DNA of 64,000 nt from Capitulum mitella (lineage: Eukaryota > Arthropoda > Thecostraca > Pollicipedomorpha > Pollicipedidae). The position numbers and the translations under genes were made by a program. The DNA lies in the NCBI GenBank assembly GCA_030062745.1, contig CP099839.1, positions 32,842,904-32,906,903 of the forward strand, written 5' to 3'. Position 1 is the first letter of the stretch. The number at the start of each line of letters is the position of its first letter. Under the pieces are notes generated by a model that was not told the DNA's origin, did no database searches, and saw only the letters and a list, made by a program, of their open reading frames with translations. Positions 35,671 to 47,549 of the stretch are shown here, one piece after another.

Positions 35671-38394
35671 GGCGGCAGCAGCAGACAACCCAGCTCCGAG
35701 GAAGCACGGCGCATGAAACAGAGCGATGAAAAGGGCGATTTCTGTTATTTTTTTCGGCTGCTTTCTTCGAGAGCTGCAGCTGCGATTTTATCAAGTCCGT
35801 TTTAAGGATGTGCGACGTATATGCCATGAAGGCGTGCTTCACTCGCTGCACCAGGTTGACCCATTTGGTACTCCTAGTGCAATTTTCCAGTCAGATGTGT
35901 GACAAATAAAGATCACGACTCTCTGTAGTCATCTCTAGGAAAGGCAGCTGACCTCAGATGCTCTTGCGCCCAAGCCAAAACGCTGAAATCTGCATAGGTG
36001 TGCTACATCACCATAGAGAAAGGTTAAAAAACCGCACGATGAATGCAGGTAAAACTTGCGCTATTCAGGCTGACTCGTCAAGCGCACTCTGTGCCGAAAG
36101 CTCAGTGGGAACAAATTTAGGCACGCAGCGACGGCATGAGACGAGTATGCCGTTGCTGGGCCTGCTCCCAATAGTGGGGACTGAGGTCAGGTATAGGGCA
36201 GAGATAGTCATCCCCTCCCGACACGCGGTGGAAAGGTAGCAATTTTGCTCAGCCACGCCGCGCCCCCAACATCGCACTCATCCGGCGGGCACAGATCAGG
36301 TGATGTCAGCGCGACACGCCGTGAAAACCCAGCGACGCCAGCACACAGCGCAGTATCCACAGGTACTCCACAGACCAGCCCATACTCCGCAGGCCGGGCG
36401 CCGATGGGCTCCAGGGCCACCACAGGGCAGCACCCCGAGTTCAGATCGACCTCCACAGCGATCCCAACAGCGTCGCGGACATACACGCCCGCGCGAGAAA
36501 TCCCGCGCTAACATCCAAAAAAGGATGAGAAAAGGTTACAGGACGCTGGATGAGGCACCGTATCCGCGCCCACGGGAACGTCTGGGATGAGTTTGGATGA
36601 GGTGTCAGCTGTTTTGATATGGCAAGCCGAAATGAGTTCAGATTCAGAAAAGTAAACGAATGAATTGTGCGCCACTGTTGTCAACCGTCGAACCTCTTCC
36701 AAACTCCTCCAAAAATCCAGGTTCCTTATCGGATGAGATTGTAGGGGTTTCGCGGCGATGTGCAGGGAGCTTAGAGAAGCTTGGCGGAGTTTAGGGGTGG
36801 CACGGAACGATCAGATGAATTTGGATGATCTTGGAGGAGGTCTGATGAGTCACGGGAACAGATCCATAGGCACCGTGTCCGTGGAATGAAGCCGGCGCGC
36901 CATGCCAATCAAGCGCGATGAGCATGCCCCCTCCCCCTTCACGGAGTAAGACGCTGCAGCGACCGCGAAGGGGGAGGGGGGGCACACGCTGCACTCGGTA
37001 GCGCCTCCATCAGCCGAATGAGAGGACGAACGGTGTCCCCGAGCAGCTGCCCTCGGACACCGGAGCTTGGACACGCCACTGCGCAGTCCGACAGCGCGAT
37101 GGCGGCTGCCAACAGGTGGCAGCACCCGCCCCGAGGCAGAGGGGCGAGAGTTCCGCAGTCCGCCCCGCTGACTGAGGCGCGGAGTCAGCGGCCGCGGCCA
37201 GCGAGGAGGCGGCGGACGGGGCCGACAGGTGGCGGCTGATAGGCGACCGCACCCGACCAGCTGCGGCCGAGCGAAGGCCGCAGATGGACAGAAGTCAGCC
37301 GTCGGACGGACTACAGCAGACAGAACTAGTCGCCGGATGTCCATGCACGGAAAGACGCGGTCAGCGTGCGATCCCGGGGTTCGTGTGACAAAATCGGGGG
37401 TCTGTGGTAATGTGACAGGGACTGGAAATGGGATTTTAGGGAAACAAAAAGGCAGAGCGCCATGCAGCACCCCGTCTCCACCAGCGGGAAGACTTGTTGA
37501 ACCATGATTGCCTGCTGATCAGTGATTTGGCGAGCGTATTGTTAAGAATAAGGAATGAAATAAAACTGGGCAAGGGACGAACACCAAAATAAATCCAAAA
37601 TAAAAAAAGCACTGGCAGCACCTTACAAGGTAAACGGACGAAGGCACAGAGAAATTGCTTTAATTTCGTAGGCGTTTTGTTTTAATTTCGTAGGCGCAAT
37701 CATTTCATCAAAAAGGGGGTAATGCGTTGGAGAAAACATGATTTTTGTCAGATATTCTTAATCTGGTGGAGTTGTTTGCGTCGAGAAAACATTTCCATAT
37801 ATGTCACATGCCATTGTATGTACACATTGCAGGTGCTCATAAGTGGACCCAGGCGCCGGAAAAGTGTTCATTAACTGTACTGTGATGGCTGTGTTTTATT
37901 CCGCAATTCGAGTCACAATACTTCACGAATAAGGAGAAATAGCATGCCCTTTCTTACATCGCTCTAGACCAACCCCTGATTTTTTACTTTGTTTGATCGC
38001 AATATGTGTAGAATTCACTAAGCCAGTGACACAGATCCAGATGTTTCTTGGCCCCACTGAACATGTTATACGACGAAACATGCACCCGAAACCCGATGCT
38101 TGGAGACGCCCCTGGTAGTATATAAAGGTGAATTAGACGCGTTAATTACTATAAACAAGTCAATATCACGAGTTCGCTTCATTTTATTTCTACAATAAGT
38201 CATAAATTTTTTTGTAAAAAGAAAACATTAATGCCACCTTTTACATGCCCCTGGTTCCTCCACTGACCAGCATTTTTTTAAAAAGCACTTGAAAGTGTTT
38301 TTGGTTCAAAGAAAGGGCACAAATATTCCGACCATTTGATTTGTCCGTGGTATTATAAAGGACATCAAAATAGTACATGGCCACGATGAAGTGG

Positions 38395-38618
38395 GTCATC
38401 TCCAGAAAGCGCGATATTCCTCAAGCATGCCTCCCAAAAACGTGTCCTTGAACGGCCTCTGGAGAAGGTAAACGTTTGAAATTTTGTCACAGCATGTGAA
38501 AATATACTAAGGAAAAGTCACTGAAATTTCGTGAAGAAGCTACCAAAAACCCGAGAACGGTGAACAAAAAACCGGCGGGGGAAGGGCAGAATCTGCCCCC
38601 CCCCAGCACATAATAAGG
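38395..38618 (-). mobile_element. TTAA element copy J (one terminus only)
   Basis: Matches the family from CTCCCAAAAACGTGTCC through AAATTTTGTCACAGC and GGAAAAGTCACTG to a G/C palindrome, ending at AAGG|TTAA (TTAA 38619-38622). The rest of the element is missing upstream. Confidence 0.7.
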
Positions 38619-38624
38619 TTAACC

Positions 38625-39900
38625 CGATCTGGCCCCCTCCTAGACGAAATCCTGGGCACGCCAATGGCCCCAAGAAGCATAAAGATAGGACCTTGAGCCT
38701 GGAAAGAGCCCATGATTAAAAAAGCACGGCCCCCTAAGCCACGAAGAAGGCCCTCCTTGGCTAGAAAGGTTTTCCTTGACCTTATTGGATCCCGTCCTGG
38801 ACGAAACCCCGGGTACGCCACTGCAGTGGCCCCAGTGTATTTAAGGATCCATTGGAAGCCAGGGACCCCTGTCGCTTTCAAACCGGAGCACCTGGGGACC
38901 CCATTGGAGCCCTTGGTTTTCAAACGACCCCTGTATACACCAAGGGTCCCTGGCCCTCTCCCGAATACCCTATGCATGTTTGGAAGGCCCTTTGGACTTG
39001 ACCAAGAGCTCTGGGTGTACTTCAGGCATTTGAAGGTCGTCAGTCAGGACCCCCTGGCCAGGTCTAGGGACCTTATGTAGTTGTTTTGCTACTGAAATTC
39101 AGGAGCCCTTGTGGCTTCTGCATCTCAGCTCTAATCTTCATTGCAAGCCCATCAGAGCCACAAGTTTTTAAAGGACCCTGGCACACCAAGGGCCCACAGG
39201 CCCGATGAGATCCAGACACTCTAGGAATGTACAAGGTGTTTTGAAGAGGACCAGGAGCCCTTCTGTACTTGGCCACCCATTGGGAGGACGGCAATAATGC
39301 TGCTGAAGGTACACTGGGGTCCCGAACTCTCGAGCATTCCGCAGGCCCGTCAAGGGCCCCTCTCCAGAACTCACTCTTCACGTCTGCTCCACTGGGGTCC
39401 CGAACTTTCGACCATTCCGCAGGCCCGTCAAGGGCCCCTCTCCAGAACTCACTCTTCACGTCTGGAGGTATCCGGATTTGACCAGGGCTCCTCTGTGTAT
39501 CTTGGAGCCCGTTGGATGTCAGGTGCTCCTGTGGCTTTTAGGGGCCCATTGGGGCCCACGAATTTCAAAGAGCCCCCAGAGACAACGAGGGTCCCTGGCC
39601 CGCTTTAGAATGCCCTTTACATGTCTGGAGGTTCTTTGCTCTTAATCTGGGAACTTCGGTGTGTTTGGGGGCCCTATGAAGGTCAGGGTTTCTGGCTAGG
39701 CCCAAGGGCTTAATGTACTCGGGACCACTTGGAGTCAGGAGACTCTGTGGCTGCTATGAAGTCGCGTTGGGACCCGTGGCTTTCAAAGGGCCCCGAATAT
39801 CTCAAAGGTCCCTGGTCTTTCCTCCCTGGTCAGAGATCCTTCAGGTAAGCGCATGAGTTTCTGGAGGGCCAGGTGCCTTTGGCCCAAACATTTAAGTCTG
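38625..39900. repeat. Degenerate ~220-240 bp tandem repeats
   Basis: Recurring blocks of the type CAAGGGTCCCTGGCC occur near 38943, 39187, 39587 and 39804, each preceded by a TTTCAAA-type block. The style (GGGTCCC, TTGGAGCCC) resembles the array at 51.5-54.2 kb. It starts next to the TTAA terminus of copy J. Confidence 0.6.
39313..39465 (+). repeat. Two near-identical 78-bp tandem units
   Basis: Units 39313-39390 and 39391-39465 both begin ACTGGGGTCCCGAACT and contain GCAGGCCCGTCAAGGGCCCC and CAGAACTCACTCTTCACG. Only a few substitutions separate them, so the duplication is recent compared with the surrounding array. Confidence 0.9.
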
Positions 39901-40149
39901 CATTTATATAATACGTAATATGTTTATTTTATCCCATTTTGGGCCTCTCCACAAGCCTGGGGTCCTGCGCATCATTTTTTTCCGGGGGGGGGGGGGGGTG
40001 CAAAATCATGCATTTGCCCTACTACCAATTTTCCGGATGGAGGAGCATCTACATTTCCTTCTCCCCCCCCCCCATTTCCACCGCCCTTGCATTGAACACG
40101 GAGTATATTGGCCTCCTCGTTGTTTGTCTAGTCACCTACGTAAGCAAGT

Positions 40150-40345
40150 TGCAGCGTTTTTTTCTAATATTGTATAGCTTCCGAACCGAAGAAGTGACGG
40201 AGGGGAAACTTGAAGAAGTGTGCCATAATTTTGCATTATTGTTGCTCGCACTGTTTGATAAAAAGGCTGGCCAAAACATGGTCTTTTAGCGGGTAAACAA
40301 TATTTACATCGTCTTCCCTTGAAAGTCGATACTACAAAACACATT
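40150..40345. repeat. Dispersed repeat, copy 1 (unknown family)
   Basis: Shares order and motifs with 49490-49695 on the same strand: a CTTCCGAACCGAA/CTACGGAACCGAA start, a TTTTAGCGGGTAAACAAT / TTTTGGCTGGTAAACAAT block and CTTGAAAGTCG at the end. On the minus strand both give the short peptide CLPAKR. Too diverged to define ends. Confidence 0.55.
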
Positions 40346-41445
40346 TCCCACGTGTTTTTTCTCCAAAAGATGTCTTGTCATGTGGATTGCCAGCATCATC
40401 CAATATAATGTGTCTGGAACCTCCCTGAAGCATGTCGTTCATATAAAGTCAGACCATAGAATTGTTAAAGGCAAATAGCACATTGCTTTATGATAACCTT
40501 CTTACGTCTTTATATGACTATTATCTCCAACCATTTACGACTATTACATGTCTTTCATCATTTTCTGCCGATGGCTGAGGGAGGGTCTCCTGGTACAATG
40601 TCCGCTCCCTGTTGGATGCGCCTATGCCTCCGGCAACCAATCAGGCCTTTCATTTCGTGTCAGCCGTGTCGCTAGTTTGACGTATGGTATGACGTTATCG
40701 GAGGTCTCAAAGCTCTGCCGAGCCGCCCCATTTGCCTGGAATTTCGGAACATTGGCTTCTATGGGAAGTCTCGTTGGTTTCCCTCCGATTTTTATCGAAC
40801 CTTTCCAGAAATCGGCACTAAGGCGGAAATGGCCATGTGCGAAACTTTATCAACAAGAACCCATGACCGTTGCTATTACATAAAAAAACGAGGACACGCA
40901 GAAGTTGACTGACAATAGACCACAAGAAGACAATATAATCATGGACCATACCTGCATAGACTCCAGGACTTTGTGTGACAAAGTGGGGGTGGGGCACTAA
41001 GCATTGCTGGCCCATCCACTTCCAGGTGTGTGTGGGGGGACTCTCAGGCCGTCCCCGTCCATGGTCCACATGAATGCTTGTCAACTCATCACAAATAATT
41101 TATTCTGAAGCACTTTGGGGCATGGTGCATTATTAGCGGGACTACAATCGCCGGCCGCAGTTTTATGACGGAAGCTGGGCCACAGGTTTTAGGTTCCGTT
41201 CTCGGCTTTCCATGTTGCTAGTTCAAAGTAAATGGAAAATGTGAAAAATCTATCACTATTACGGGATACCCCAAACATCTTTCCGTGCGTCGGCTGCAAA
41301 AGTATTCCGCTGAGTTGAAAATTCGGCCCGCCATCTGCAACAGAACAAGAGCGTTCACGCCTCGTAATGCACTGGACGCGGCCCATTTCTGCGAAATTTC
41401 ACGTTCCTGTCGGCTTTTCCCTCAACTATTTGAAAAACGTCTTAA

Positions 41446-41830
41446 CCCTATTCCCGTATGGGGCTGGGGCTTTCAGAAGCTTCCCTCTGATTTTTGTTCG
41501 CCATTGCCTGGGTTTTTAAAGCAACTTCTCATAATTTGGATCACTTTTCTTATCTATATCTTCTACGTTTTATGTCAAATTTTTGCAGTTTTTTCCCGGG
41601 GGGGGGGGGGGGGCAGGCGACGGTTTACGAGATCTCTTTTGACGCTGTTGAAGGTAAAAAAAATGTCTGCCAAATATAGCGTTTTTAAGATAGACCTGGA
41701 AACGTTATATGAGTATGTAGGTACAAAACTGGGCAACCACAGAAAAAACATTTTTTTATGTGGGATAGCTTCACAAGGTCAGATCAAGGTCAAGCCGGAA
41801 TTTGGTTTCATACAAATATTTTTTCACCAA
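41446..41830 (+). mobile_element. TTAA element copy I (left part only)
   Basis: TTAA at 41442-41445, then CCCTATTCCCGTATGGGG and the CTTTCAGAAGC variant also found in copy H. The interior matches the family (ATGTCTGCCAAATATAGCG, CACAAGGTCAGATCAAGGTC) until about 41830, where the match stops. A 13-14 base G-run lies near 41600. Confidence 0.75.
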
Positions 41831-42249
41831 CATACTTGGTCCATGGGCTCACCTGAGTAATTCACGTAGTCATTTGGCTCTGTAGAGCAACCTCATACAA
41901 GATTGTCGGTCGTCCTTGATTCATATAACGGGGCCACTTTTTCTCCTTGCCGTTTGACTGTTTTTGTGTCGCCCGCTGCGTGCCGCGCGGCCAAGGTTCT
42001 AATGTGCCGGAGAGTGTACCTTCCGACACTGCGGGACCCGCTGTCAGACGCTGTACGGCTGCGGGTCGACAAGAGATCCGGCGCTCAGGCGGTCAGAGCC
42101 GAGCGCAGCGCACTGCAGGCGGGGTCCCGTACTGTGGCTTAGATCGGCGTCTGTGTCTGTTGGTGTGGTTCTTACTTCTGCTTCTGTCGCGCTAGTGGGT
42201 TCTGAGACGGACCAGATCGCGCGCGACGTCTAGTGTCGCTGACTCAGAG

Positions 42250-42841
42250 GCATCTGGGACCGCGGATCGCCCTTGTTTACGTAGACGTCAGTGTGATGAA
42301 TTCCGCGTGCAGCCGTGCAGTGTGAGCAGGAGGGGTGACGTCAGCCGACCAGCCGTGCGGCCGGCCCGGCGGTCGGCGGCCGTGGCCAGGCTGCTCGCCG
42401 GGGAGTGGCGACGTGCAGCGGTGCTGCTCGGCTACGCGGCAGCACAGCGCGGCCCGGCTCGGTGACGTGTTGACACCGGCGGCCGCGCTCGGCCGGCCGG
42501 TTTCCGTCGGCGACCTTCGGCCGGCGCTAGTGCGGCGCTGGCGGCCGCCAGTCGCGCAGAGCAGCCGCCAGGCGGGCGACGCTGTTGGCTCTGGTCTCTT
42601 GTTAAGTGGTTGCTTAGTCTACTGTTGCCACCTCCGTGCTCTGAGCTGGCCCACAGCCGTTGCCCGCTGGAGGCTGTGCCGTCGTCGGGCCGCGATTGGT
42701 CGTGTTGTTCAGAGCGGCGGTCACTGGCCAATGGCGCCGGCTCGCAGTGAGCGCGCCGCATTGTGGGAGCTGCGATAGGCAGGGCCGGCTGGTAGTGCGT
42801 GACGACCCGGTCGGCCACTGGTGTACGCTGCGACGGCAGCG
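42250..42841 (+). promoter_or_regulatory. CpG-rich upstream region / 5' UTR of the 42.8 kb gene
   Basis: GC content and CpG frequency rise sharply from about 42030 to the start codon at 42842, in contrast to the flanking DNA. No TATA box is seen; a TCAGT initiator-like motif occurs near 42287. It is inferred to be the promoter and 5' untranslated region, with the start site unknown. Confidence 0.5.
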
Positions 42842-45697
42842 ATGAAGCGGCTCCATCTGTCCGGGCGGTGCGGCGGCGACGCGGACGTGCTTGCAGGCGG
42901 GCTCGGCACCAGTGGCCGCATCTCATTCCGCGACGAACGTAGTGCGGACGGCGACGAGAGTAGCGCGGGCGTCACGTCGGCCATCAACCGGTCTTTGTTG
43001 GCGAGTGCGGCGCGACCCCCAACGCTGATGGGTATCTTGGTGTCAGAGAGTCGGCCGCGCAGCCGCCGCCGCGCGCTCTCCATAGTCTTCTGCGACCAGC
43101 TGGAAATCATCGGGGTCGGCGGGGAACCAGTGTCGTCCGAAGACGAAGGAGATGACGGCGACGACGACGACGAACGCGCAGAACCGTCAGAGGTGCTTAA
43201 CCCAGAGGATCGCGCCTTCCTCAATCTCACCAAGCGCAACACTGACTTCAACTCGATCAGCAGTAACTTGTCGGGTGCGTCGCGCACGCTGGTCGACTGG
43301 GTGGACGAGAACGACCTGACGACCGAGCGGAGCGCACTCACCGGCCGCCACAAGAAGTTCACGCCGCTGGTGAACGTGGCGCCGTTCTCGACTGGCCGCG
43401 GCCCGGGTCCTCTCAAGGTGAACCCGGTGGCGCCGATGCAGAACGGTGAGGTGGTGCCGAGCGAACGGCGCCGGCCAGAGATGGTGGAGCGGCCGGCCGC
43501 CAAGCTGCCGGAGCGGACCGGCTGCCCGGCCGAGCGGCTCACTCGGCTGGACCAGCTGACCCGGCTGGATGACTCGCCCCAGTCACCGGATGGCGAAGAA
43601 GCGGCCGACACATGCGGCGGTACACCGCCGGCCAGAGCCAAGGCGAGCTCCGAGCCCACTGCGGCTACGGCAAACCCGGCGGGCGCTGGAGCTATGCGGT
43701 GCGCCACTGGGGAGGGCGGAGAACGGCTGCTCGCCATGACGGGGGGCGTCGGTGAAGGGAAGATGGAACCCAGTGCCTCCAGAAAGCTTGTAGGCCGTAC
43801 TCGCAACGCTGCGGCATCGGTGGAGGACTACGAGACGTCTTCGAAAAAATCTCAGCTAGAGCGCATCAGTAATATTGATGCTATCAAATCGAAACTAGCC
43901 GAAAAAGCAGGCGCACAAAACGGCTCGTGGAGCAATCACATTAAACCCCAGGAGCGGAGTCGAGCGCGACTCAATTCCCTCGACGGTGTTTCCAAAACGA
44001 CAAAGTCTAGACATTGTAGTGAAAGTTCTGATGTTGCGTCGGGCGACCGAAATATTCGGGGAGCGGGCCGGGGCCGATCTCCATTTGCTGCCTTTCTTGA
44101 GCCAGCTGAGAGTTCACGCGCAGCTGCATATGACGCCACCAGTGAAAAACCCGACCCCGCAGCAGTCGTTGACAAAACGGGCGAAAGTGCTGTTGCGGAC
44201 ACCAAGCAGAAACGTTTGCATGGTGGTGGGGATTTGACAAACGTGACGTCAGCTGAGCAAAATGAGGTTTCTGCACCGGGTGACTTCGCAGTGAAACCGG
44301 CCTTCGGGAATCCTAAGCCTCCATTTCCCGGGGAAAAGCCTGAACTTGCCACTAAGCCGGGAAAAGCTGAAGGATCAGGTCATCGCACGACCGTGCACAA
44401 TGCCGGCCGGCGGCCTGGTCTGGGAATCAGCGCCGCAGATCACGTGACAGTGCAGGCGGAAAGGCTGGAGTCCCCTGCGAAAGTGCACGAGTCGCAGCAT
44501 GCCGGAAACGCTGCGGCTTATCTTGACTCTAGCGACAAGTTGGCCATGGCCCACTCCGCACGACTTGAAGAAGAGCAGAAGTCACCCGCCAGCGCAACAA
44601 AAAGCCTCGACGATGACAAGTGGGTACCAGAAGAGTGCTTCGATGTCAGTTCGCACAAAGAGAGGCCCCATTCGCCTATGCCATGCATGCAGAAAGAGAT
44701 TGACACGAAGACACAACGTGCTATGAAACGAGAAAAGGAAATAGAGAAGCAGCGAGAAAACATAGAGAAACGAAATCGGCAGGAGAAGAAGGCAGAGGAG
44801 CGGCGCGGACCCACTGCAGAGGAGCGATCAGAATGTGGCTACCCCTCAGGATCTCAAGAGCTGCGGAGCCTGTCCTGCCCTGCCGATCAAGCAGAGCGCG
44901 TTCTTCGGACGACGCTCTCAGAGCGTGAGAGCATCGCCGGCGAGCCCGACAAATCAGCACCCAAAACCGGCGACCCTGCAACGTCCTGGCAAGATTATTC
45001 CGGCAGCGGAGTCAGCGCACTTCCCAGCCAGCCGAAAGTGGCCAGCGGACAGAGAACAACCCGCGAGTCGATCCTTCCGACCAAAAGTCGGGCAGAAGTC
45101 ATCGACTCCCAGGCGGCGCGCGCCAGTCCAGCTGGCCAGCCTGCTGACACCGTGACCAAGCCGGCGCCCAGCCCTAGGTCCTCCCTGATCACAGACGACG
45201 ACGACGATGATGATGACAACGACGACGACCAGCCTCCGTTGCCGCCGCTGCGTGCCAGTTCCGTCAGCCCGCGCTCGCGCAAGCGCGGCCTTCAGGCGGT
45301 CAGCTTCGCTCCGAGCACTGACGATAGCCGTCGGCCGGCGGCCGCCAAGCCGCGCTCGCAGTCTGTGCCACGACCTGGCCAGCTCGACTCGAGCCTCATG
45401 TGCGACCAGCAGGTTCTGCGCCGACCTGGCGGCGGCGGCGGCGGCGGCGAGCGCCGATCCCGGCGCGACGAGCCGCGGCCGCGCGGCCGTTTCTCTCTCA
45501 AGAAACTGCTCAAGTTCGGGCGCGACGAGAAACGCCGCGATCGTGACCAGGTGTACGGCGAGTTTCGCGCCAAGCCGGAGATAATCCACCCTATGGACCG
45601 GGCCGGAGTCGGGTGTGTGCAGGTGATCGGCCGGCCGGTCGAGCCGCCCCGCCGGCCGGACGTCGGCTCCACGCGGCACGCGACCACAGCCTCTAGG
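42842..45697 (+). CDS. Exon 1 of the large charged protein (952 codons)
   Basis: The frame opens at GTG 42821, but the first ATG is at 42842 (GCAGCGATGA), which I take as the start. It remains open to 45787. A good donor, CTCTAGG|GTGAGG, at 45698 closes the exon in phase 0; the bases beyond it (FLGHCFFFLGTAVW) are A/T-richer and intron-like. Confidence 0.8.
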
Positions 45698-47425
45698 GTG
45701 AGGATCTCTCTTCCCCGTCTCTGTCGTTTACCATTTTTGGGCCATTGCTTCTTTTTTCTAGGAACTGCCGTTTGGGAAAAACCGTAGACGAAAGCGAGTA
45801 GAAGACGTTACGTAATTTGCTGAATCGAAACGACGCATTCTTGTCGTGACGAAGAGATATTCAAAACTGGCCCAACGCGTTGGAACGATGATGGCGATTC
45901 CGTCCGCTAATTTATGTACCACCTGTTGTACAATGCATTATTCGAGTCATCTTGAATGGTTACGTCTTTGCCTAACTGTTACCACCCTGAAACGCTCTAA
46001 AATTATTACTTTAGTTGAAAACGATGTAATGTTTGCAGGGCGGCGCCAAGGATTTGTGACTGTGCAGTACTAACCGGGGCGCGGCCTGAACGACGAGCTC
46101 TTTCAATGAGACTCCCCTCCCCTCAATGAGGGGTTTCTTCCCGCATTGGGTCTACTTCGTTTTGCGATTTGCGACCATATTTATGACAAATAACAATTTA
46201 CAATAAAGAAACTTGGTACTTACCTCGCCGAAGGGACTGTAAAACTGGCAGTCGCCCTTGAGAACGTTTTGCGTTTTTCATTACAAAACAAACCACCATG
46301 AAAGCCAACTTTGTCACGATATATCCGAAGTTAAATTTCAAGGGAAAAATATCATGAAATTTTGCTTTGCTATACACCGGATTTCAGATCTCTGTCAATG
46401 TCGTGCTGATAATGGTCTCGCACTAGCCAGTTTCCTTAAAATGACTCAACTCCCAAAATGCTTCCATACGTATAACAACTCCACAATTATATTTCACCTC
46501 ACGAGTTGCGATTATTGTGGAGTACTGAGTATAGGTAGTACCCCACAATCAAATGACTATGGGGTGTTAGCACCCCCACGTGCCCCACGGTGGCGCCACC
46601 CATGGATGTCGAGCTTATGAATGACATCATCCGCTGTGTACTGCGGCTGGTGTGATATTCGCAGCTCATCCACAAATTGAACTGTGCTGGAATGACTCAT
46701 TTTCTCATGACATTTGTGGGTATTTATCCGGGTTAATAAAGTGGTGTTTTTTTTTTGCATTTCAGCGTCGTTGCTGTCGTATTATGTGGGTGAATTCGAG
46801 CCATCCATTTGTTTGAACAATGCAGGTTAATCTTACGCCGCCATGAAGAGTCGGGATAAACCCAGTAAGGCCTGGAATATCCAGCCGGCACATGTGCATT
46901 TGTATAGAACATTTGTCGCGATGGATAAACATCCCCTTCGGGGCCAAAGCAGAGTCGAAGCACTGCCAGCTCTGCCATTGATTGCCATGCTGATGTTTTG
47001 GCCGACCTTGCTTGAACTCCGCTTTATTTTCCTGTGTGCTTCTGTACAATACGAAGGATGACGCTTTCTCACCCCGGTGATGCGATGAAATTCCGCCTTC
47101 AAGTTGTCTTCCGTCTTGCTGGATTGGAACCAAATAGCGGACAATGCTCTTGTTCTGTGCCGCTCTCCGCTGGTAACTCAGTGTTCCCAAGTTCATTACA
47201 TGACTCACAGGTGCCACCTCCATCCCAGTCGCGTGGCGCGTTCCCCAAGGAGTCCCGCAATCTGACAGGGCGCGGCCGGCGGAATGGGTTTGCCTAATGA
47301 TGTCCGGTTGCTGCAGGGTCTGCACCAGTCGTCTGCCAGGCCTCTGGAGAGATCCTCCCCCGTGACCCAGTCGGCTCAGACCGGGCTGCCACCACAGCAG
47401 GTCGCCTCAGGGCTGACGCCTGAAG
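42842..47425 (+). CDS. Large charged, low-complexity protein, unrecognised (at least 2 exons, 3' incomplete)
   Basis: Spliced from 42842-45697 and 47317-47425, about 988 codons, with later exons not recognised in the window. Visible parts: an acidic stretch near residues 97-110 (EDEGDDGDDDDE); NPEDRAFLNLTKRNTDFNSI after it; a long Pro/Ala/Ser/Lys-rich disordered middle; a charged coiled-coil-like helix at about 620-656 (MKREKEIEKQRENIEKRNRQ); an Asp run near 785; and a basic patch near 880-905 containing GRFSLKKLLKFGRDEKRRDR followed by KPEIIHPMD. The last block looks like the most conserved piece and could be a signalling or cytoskeletal module (a Rho-GEF-type protein is a bare guess). High GC3 and long open frame make coding status strong. 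Confidence 0.8.
45698..47316 (+). other. Intron of the large charged protein gene
   Basis: About 1.6 kb. It begins GTGAGG and ends CTAATGATGTCCGGTTGCTGCAG, with a plausible branch point. Minus-strand ORFs at 46.8-47.3 kb have no clear family. No TTAA element is present. Confidence 0.6.
47317..47425 (+). CDS. Probable exon 2 of the large charged protein
   Basis: Encodes 36 codons beginning GLHQSSARPLERSSPVTQSA and ending TPE, then one base before the donor GTACGA. It continues in frame from the phase-0 donor of exon 1, with composition (Ser, Pro, Gln) like the rest of the protein. The exon is short and supported only by splice sites, frame and GC content. Confidence 0.55.
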
Positions 47426-47549
47426 GTACGATAACTAGCTGCTGATGCTTGTCAAGCCCATGTGCAAGCTTTGATACCTTTGTACCAATGTTCTTCTATG
47501 GATTAGCAGGTAAATGAGTTTTCAGCCTCTCGCTCTCGTACGATCTCGC

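Larger units (their letters stand above)
34211..38390. other. Intergenic, no established gene
   Basis: Contains one small minus-strand ORF at 35.5 kb, described separately. A GC- and CpG-rich stretch at 36240-37330 yields long ORFs in several frames because stop codons are rare there; none resembles a family I know. It might be an unannotated promoter or non-coding exon. No TTAA termini are visible between 34.2 and 38.3 kb. Confidence 0.5.

Noticed and set aside
36850-37470. 206-codon minus-strand frame in CpG-rich DNA
   Set aside because: Arg/Pro/Ala-rich with no family resemblance; several frames are open here at once, as expected for GC-rich non-coding DNA.
42721-43806. 361-codon open frame on the minus strand
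   Set aside because: It is antisense to the GC3-rich exon starting at 42842; rare stop codons in GC-rich DNA explain it, and it is repetitive Ser/Arg/Pro.
44954-45679. 241-codon minus-strand frame
   Set aside because: Antisense shadow of the same exon; its valine/isoleucine run is merely the complement of the Asp run.
46762-47325. 187-codon minus-strand frame considered as a transposase fragment
   Set aside because: No DDE spacing, zinc finger or helix-turn-helix was visible, and no flanking inverted repeats were found.
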